A DNA stretch of 64,000 bases from contig NZ_CP073587.1 of assembly GCF_018223345.1 (NCBI RefSeq), positions 1,337,001 to 1,401,000 on the forward strand, given 5' to 3'. This DNA comes from Shewanella yunxiaonensis. Its GTDB lineage: Bacteria > Pseudomonadota > Gammaproteobacteria > Enterobacterales > Shewanellaceae. Of the stretch, positions 60,684 to 64,000 are shown piece by piece; the stretch's first letter is position 1; each line of letters begins with the position of its first letter. Made by a program: the position numbers and the translations under genes. Under the pieces are notes generated by a model. The model worked only from the letters and a program-made list of their open reading frames with translations. It ran no database searches and had not been told where the DNA came from.

Positions 60684-61370
60684 ATGATTTTTTTTGTCAC
60701 AGGTACTGATACCGACAGTGGCAAGACTCACGTAGCTGCGGCAATGCTGCATAAAGCACGCACTTCATACCGCATGAAAACCGTGGGTGTAAAACCTATC
60801 GCTTCCGGGTGCGAGCGCACCGCCGACGGTTTGCGTAATGCTGATGCGCGGATGCTCATCGCCGAGTCGACGCTGAAGCTGGACTACAACAAAATTAATC
60901 CCTTCACTTTTGAACCAGCCATTGCGCCGCATATTGCTGCTGCCGATATCGGGGTAGATTTAAGCCCGGAGGAAGTATTTGCGCAGCTAGATCTGACCCA
61001 GTATGCCATGGCGGATTTTTGTTTGGTGGAAGGTGCCGGTGGTTGGCGACTGCCCCTTGGTGATAACCGTTACCTGTCTGAAACCGTGGTAGCGTTGGCG
61101 ATGCCAGTGATCATCGTCGTGGGAATGAAACTCGGCTGCTTGAATCACGCTGTGATGACGGAGGAATTGGTGCGCGCTGATGGCCTACAAGTCGCCGGTT
61201 GGGTGGCAAATCGGGCTCAGGCTGATATGGCAAGATTTGAAGAAAATTTGGCAAGCCTCAAACAAATGATGCAGTCACCGTGTCTCGGCGTTATACCGCA
61301 TCTGACAGAGCCATCGGTTGAGGACATGGCGAGTTATTTAGACTTAACGCCATTAATGCAGCAGCGTTAA
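60684..61370 (+). CDS. bioD: Dethiobiotin synthetase
   Basis: ATP-dependent ring closure of 7,8-diaminopelargonate to dethiobiotin (228 residues). P-loop FVTGTDTDSGKTHVAAAML, GVKPIASGC and VEGAGGWRLPL are diagnostic. The start at ATG 60684 has AGGG upstream; an earlier in-frame start overlaps bioC. Last gene of bioBFCD. Confidence 0.96.
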   Translation: MIFFVTGTDTDSGKTHVAAAMLHKARTSYRMKTVGVKPIASGCERTADGLRNADARMLIAESTLKLDYNKINPFTFEPAIAPHIAAADIGVDLSPEEVFAQLDLTQYAMADFCLVEGAGGWRLPLGDNRYLSETVVALAMPVIIVVGMKLGCLNHAVMTEELVRADGLQVAGWVANRAQADMARFEENLASLKQMMQSPCLGVIPHLTEPSVEDMASYLDLTPLMQQR

Positions 61371-61382
61371 TTGATCTCATTT

Positions 61383-61410
61383 AAAAAGCCATCGTATCAG
61401 GTGGCTCTTT
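61383..61410. terminator. Terminator between bioD and pepE
   Basis: Imperfect hairpin AAAAAGCCA / TGGCTCTTT with a 10-base loop between two convergent stop codons, with T-runs on both strands. Confidence 0.7.
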
Positions 61411-61423
61411 AAATGCAGATTCA

Positions 61424-62143
61424 TCAAATAGCAGAATGTAGCATATGTGACAGATCGCTGCCGATGGGTACCGGTATTTCCTGCTCCACACCACTGAATA
61501 AATACGCGTCTTTATCGCCTAGCAGCGATAGCTTATCGTCTTGTAGCCTTAATGCGGAACCTTCCTGAATTCCCAGTACCGGTGTTTGTGGATCAACACA
61601 AGTGAATTCCAGGATCCGTTGCGCTCTGGATTCGCCATTATGACCAGGTAAGGTCACATTGCTGTAATGTGGGTTGATTTGGAATGGTACCAATCCAAGC
61701 GCAGTAAATGACGGCGGTTCAATAATCGGCATGTCATTGGTGGTTCGAATGCTCAGCCCCGCGATATTTGAACCGGCACTCCAGCCAATGTACGGTTTAC
61801 CCGCTGCAGTTTGTTCTCGGATAAGATGCAGCAAATCGTAACGATATAACTCATGCAGTAAATGGAAGGTGTTACCACCGCCCACCAGAATACCGTCAGC
61901 ATCACGTATTGCCTGCTTAGGATCGCCATATTGGTGAATTGACGATATATCTAATTTTAGTGGAGCCAGCCCATTGACTACGGCTTCCAGATAGGTGTCA
62001 TAAGTCATGCTGACACCCGCATAGGGGATAAAGATCCACTTGCGTGCAGATACAGTAAGCGGCTCAATATAACTTAGGGCGTGTGCTAGGTAGGGAGTGT
62101 TGCCAACTCTGGAACTACTCAGTAATAATGCATTAAATGCCAT
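61424..62143 (-). CDS. pepE: Dipeptidase E (alpha-aspartyl dipeptidase)
   Basis: Peptidase family S51 enzyme cleaving Asp-X dipeptides (239 residues). The start is ATG 62143 ([16 protein letters not shown]), preceded by AGGAC; an upstream in-frame start would add 14 odd residues. Conserved [20 protein letters not shown] (catalytic Ser) and [20 protein letters not shown] are present. Confidence 0.93.
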   Translation of the reverse strand: MAFNALLLSSSRVGNTPYLAHALSYIEPLTVSARKWIFIPYAGVSMTYDTYLEAVVNGLAPLKLDISSIHQYGDPKQAIRDADGILVGGGNTFHLLHELYRYDLLHLIREQTAAGKPYIGWSAGSNIAGLSIRTTNDMPIIEPPSFTALGLVPFQINPHYSNVTLPGHNGESRAQRILEFTCVDPQTPVLGIQEGSALRLQDDKLSLLGDKDAYLFSGVEQEIPVPIGSDLSHMLHSAI

Positions 62144-62416
62144 ACAGTCGTCCTGACTGGTCAATTGATCTGTCCATCTTAGCAAAAAGCATTACACAGC
62201 AACAACGGCTTGCCGCTATCACTTCAGTGAATGCTCATGTTCTATTAAGTTTGGTTTAATCAGTGGTTTCTAGACTGCAGCCATTCTGCAATAAGGCCGC
62301 GGACTTACGCTTAAATAAACATAAATTAATCTGACGTTCTCTTGAAAAGCAGTATTTTGGACATATTATGTCTGTATCAAATGATAATGTAGCGGATTTC
62401 ATGCACAGGAGCTGAT

Positions 62417-63283
62417 ATGAAGCGTGTGATTCTGTTGATAGCGACAAACTTAGCTATTTTAGCGGTAGCTTCCATTGTGATGTCGTTGTTAGGTGTTAAC
62501 AGCCGTTCGATGGAAGGGCTTTTGGTATTTGCCGCAATATTTGGTTTTGGCGGTGCCTTTATCAGTTTGGCTATTTCTAAATGGATGGCTAAACAAGCTA
62601 TGGGGTGTGAGGTTATCACTAATCCTCGTGATAATACTGAAAGATGGTTAGTGGAAACTGTTGCGCGTCAGGCTCAGCAACTCGGACTGAAAATGCCAGA
62701 GGTGGCAATTTATCAGTCACCAGAGATGAATGCATTTGCTACCGGACCGAGTAAAGACAACTCATTGGTCGCGGTGAGTACCGGTTTATTGTACGGCATG
62801 AATGCTGATGAAGTTGAGGCGGTGCTGGCGCACGAAATGAGTCACGTTGCTAATGGTGACATGGTAACGTTAACCCTCATCCAAGGTGTGGTGAACACCT
62901 TCGTGATCTTTGCCGCGCGGGTGGTGGCAGGTATCGTCAGCAATGTCGTGGCTAATAATGACGAAGAGGGTGAAGGTCTTGGCACCTTTGCGTACATGGG
63001 GGTGGTATTTGTGATGGAAATGCTGTTTGGTATCTTGGCATCGCTTATCGTTGCATACTTCTCTCGTGTAAGAGAATTTCGTGCTGATGCCGGCTCTGCA
63101 AAATTGGTCGGTGGTAACAAGATGATTGCGGCGCTGGAACGGTTGCGTCAGGGGCCTGCTGTAGGTGATATGCCTGCTACCATCTCCGCCTTTGGCATCA
63201 ATGGTAAGCGTTCAATGGCTGAACTGTTTATGAGCCATCCACCGTTAGAGAAGCGTATCGAAGCATTACGTAGCGCTGCGTAA
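62417..63283 (+). CDS. htpX: Protease HtpX (membrane M48 metalloprotease)
   Basis: Inner-membrane zinc protease of the envelope stress response (288 residues). Two N-terminal helices (about 5-55), zinc motif HEMSH with His139, Glu140 and His143 (ends VANGDMVTL), two further helices (about 155-215) and the downstream [13 protein letters not shown] segment with the third ligand. AGGAG-like sequence precedes the ATG. It lies immediately upstream of cctA, an arrangement I recall from Shewanella. Confidence 0.96.
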   Translation: MKRVILLIATNLAILAVASIVMSLLGVNSRSMEGLLVFAAIFGFGGAFISLAISKWMAKQAMGCEVITNPRDNTERWLVETVARQAQQLGLKMPEVAIYQSPEMNAFATGPSKDNSLVAVSTGLLYGMNADEVEAVLAHEMSHVANGDMVTLTLIQGVVNTFVIFAARVVAGIVSNVVANNDEEGEGLGTFAYMGVVFVMEMLFGILASLIVAYFSRVREFRADAGSAKLVGGNKMIAALERLRQGPAVGDMPATISAFGINGKRSMAELFMSHPPLEKRIEALRSAA

Positions 63284-63600
63284 TTGAAACAAAATCATGC
63301 ATGAAGAAGGTCTTTTTAGGCCTTCTTCAGTTTTAATTAAGCGTTTGCTGTCAAATGTATTACTGACTGTTTTATCAAGTAAAATTTTTGTAAAAGTCCA
63401 TCCAAGTTCGCAGTTAACTTGATTTAGCGCACATTTTGTTTAATCCGTTGTTGTTAAAGTAACGCCGACTTAAATTTAGTTTGCTTAGTACCTAAAGCTT
63501 GGCTAAGTTAATTTGAAGTCGTGCTATTTACTGGCGGCTGGATGGGGGTCAACCCTGACATAAGAATTCCCAGTAGCTGTCAAAACTCGAGGATATGATT
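63284..63600. other. Intergenic region between htpX and cctA
   Basis: About 317 bp. It contains the htpX terminator (63302-63329) and the cctA promoter region, AT-rich with no clear CRP or FNR dyad by eye. A GAGG ribosome binding site sits at 63589-63592. Confidence 0.6.
63302..63329 (+). terminator. htpX terminator
   Basis: Perfect 9-bp arms TGAAGAAGG / CCTTCTTCA with a 10-base loop, then GTTTTAATT. Confidence 0.85.
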
Positions 63601-63954
63601 ATGAGCAAGAAACTGTTAAGTGCATTGTTTGGTGCAAGTCTGGCTGCTCTGGCAATGTCTCCTGCTGCATTTGCCGCAGATCAGAAGATCAATGAGTTCC
63701 ACGCCGATATGGGCGGTGGTTGTGAGACTTGCCATAAAGATGGTGCGCCATCTTCTGATGGTGTATACGAGTTCCAGCAGTGCCAGAGCTGTCACGGTCC
63801 GCTGGCTGATATGGACGCTGTGCACAAGCCACACGATGGCAAACTGCAGTGTAACGATTGCCACAAAGTACATGATGAAGTCGTAGGTCAGCGCCCAACT
63901 TGTGAAGGCTGCCACGATGATGGTCGTACTGCTGAAAAAATTCTGGGTAAATAA
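63601..63954 (+). CDS. cctA: Small periplasmic tetraheme cytochrome c (CctA/STC)
   Basis: Periplasmic electron carrier that shuttles electrons from the inner-membrane quinol oxidase CymA toward outer-membrane reductases in Shewanella. It has 117 residues: signal peptide 1-25 ([20 protein letters not shown]) and a mature chain of 92 residues with four CxxCH haem sites (CETCH, CQSCH, CNDCH, CEGCH). The start is ATG 63601, eight bases after GAGG; ATG 63595 is too close. A perfect inverted repeat AAGTAACT/AGTTACTT (63953-63975) overlaps the stop and may terminate the transcript. Confidence 0.95.
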   Translation: MSKKLLSALFGASLAALAMSPAAFAADQKINEFHADMGGGCETCHKDGAPSSDGVYEFQQCQSCHGPLADMDAVHKPHDGKLQCNDCHKVHDEVVGQRPTCEGCHDDGRTAEKILGK

Positions 63955-63975
63955 GTAACTCTATAACAGTTACTT
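63953..63975 (+). terminator. Hairpin at the cctA stop codon
   Basis: Perfect 8-bp arms AAGTAACT / AGTTACTT with loop CTATAAC, starting in the TAA stop. No T-run is visible, so terminator function is uncertain. Confidence 0.45.
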
Positions 63976-64000
63976 CCCATTACTTAAAAATGCCGACATA

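Overview
The window reads as a chromosomal segment of a gammaproteobacterium, most likely Shewanella or a close relative. The strongest pointer is the last gene, a small secreted tetraheme cytochrome c of the CctA/STC type, directly downstream of htpX. The sdhCDAB-sucABCD block, the tandem-permease RND operon beside gltA, and the lolCDE-comEC-msbA-lpxK layout fit the same group. Most of the window is core genome; no rRNA, tRNA or CRISPR array was seen.

Layout: (1) 1-9 kb: 3' part of topA, an unknown membrane-anchored coiled protein, cysB, sdaA, nagZ, ycfP, yccX. (2) 8-13 kb: a minus-strand csiV-like gene, mfd and a PilZ-like gene. (3) 13-23.5 kb: envelope biogenesis and DNA uptake: lolCDE, a DUF2062 gene, comEC, msbA, lpxK, ycaR, and a small kinase-like protein. 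(4) 23.5-33 kb: an accessory-looking stretch with a large secreted HExxH protease carrying NEW3-type domains, a cysteine-rich secreted DUF11-like protein, a thioredoxin-fold lipoprotein, a sigma-54 activator resembling VpsR, and a periplasmic metallo-beta-lactamase-fold hydrolase. (5) 33-40.4 kb: a three-gene RND efflux operon with two different permeases. (6) 40.6-52 kb: gltA divergent from sdhCDAB-sucABCD, with two CRP-type sites between them, followed by fur. (7) 52.6-56.3 kb: cobB and a nested pair of IS200/IS605-type tnpB elements. (8) 56.3-61.4 kb: the biotin locus bioA / bioBFCD. (9) 61.4-64 kb: pepE, htpX, cctA.

The most unusual feature is the nested tnpB island at 53457-56270. A 1476-bp element (53612-55087) with its own intact tnpB sits inside codon 10/11 of the tnpB of an older element. 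Removing it restores a continuous reading frame (MLRATKVRIY + PTSEQAEF). The insertion lies just 3' of TTAC and the element ends in TCAA, the same cleavage tetranucleotides as in the ISHp608 system. Both tnpB genes have a 14/16 match to the LexA (SOS) operator immediately upstream of their start codons, so these RNA-guided nuclease genes may be DNA-damage inducible. The inner TnpB also lacks the usual RuvC-II glutamate and may use a displaced one. The outer element lies exactly at the 3' end of bioA and recreates its stop codon.

Metabolically, gltA-sdh-suc form most of an oxidative TCA module under probable CRP control, with an intrinsic-terminator-like hairpin between sdhB and sucA. The Lol, MsbA and LpxK genes serve outer-membrane assembly, and bioABFCD make a complete pimeloyl-ACP-to-biotin route.
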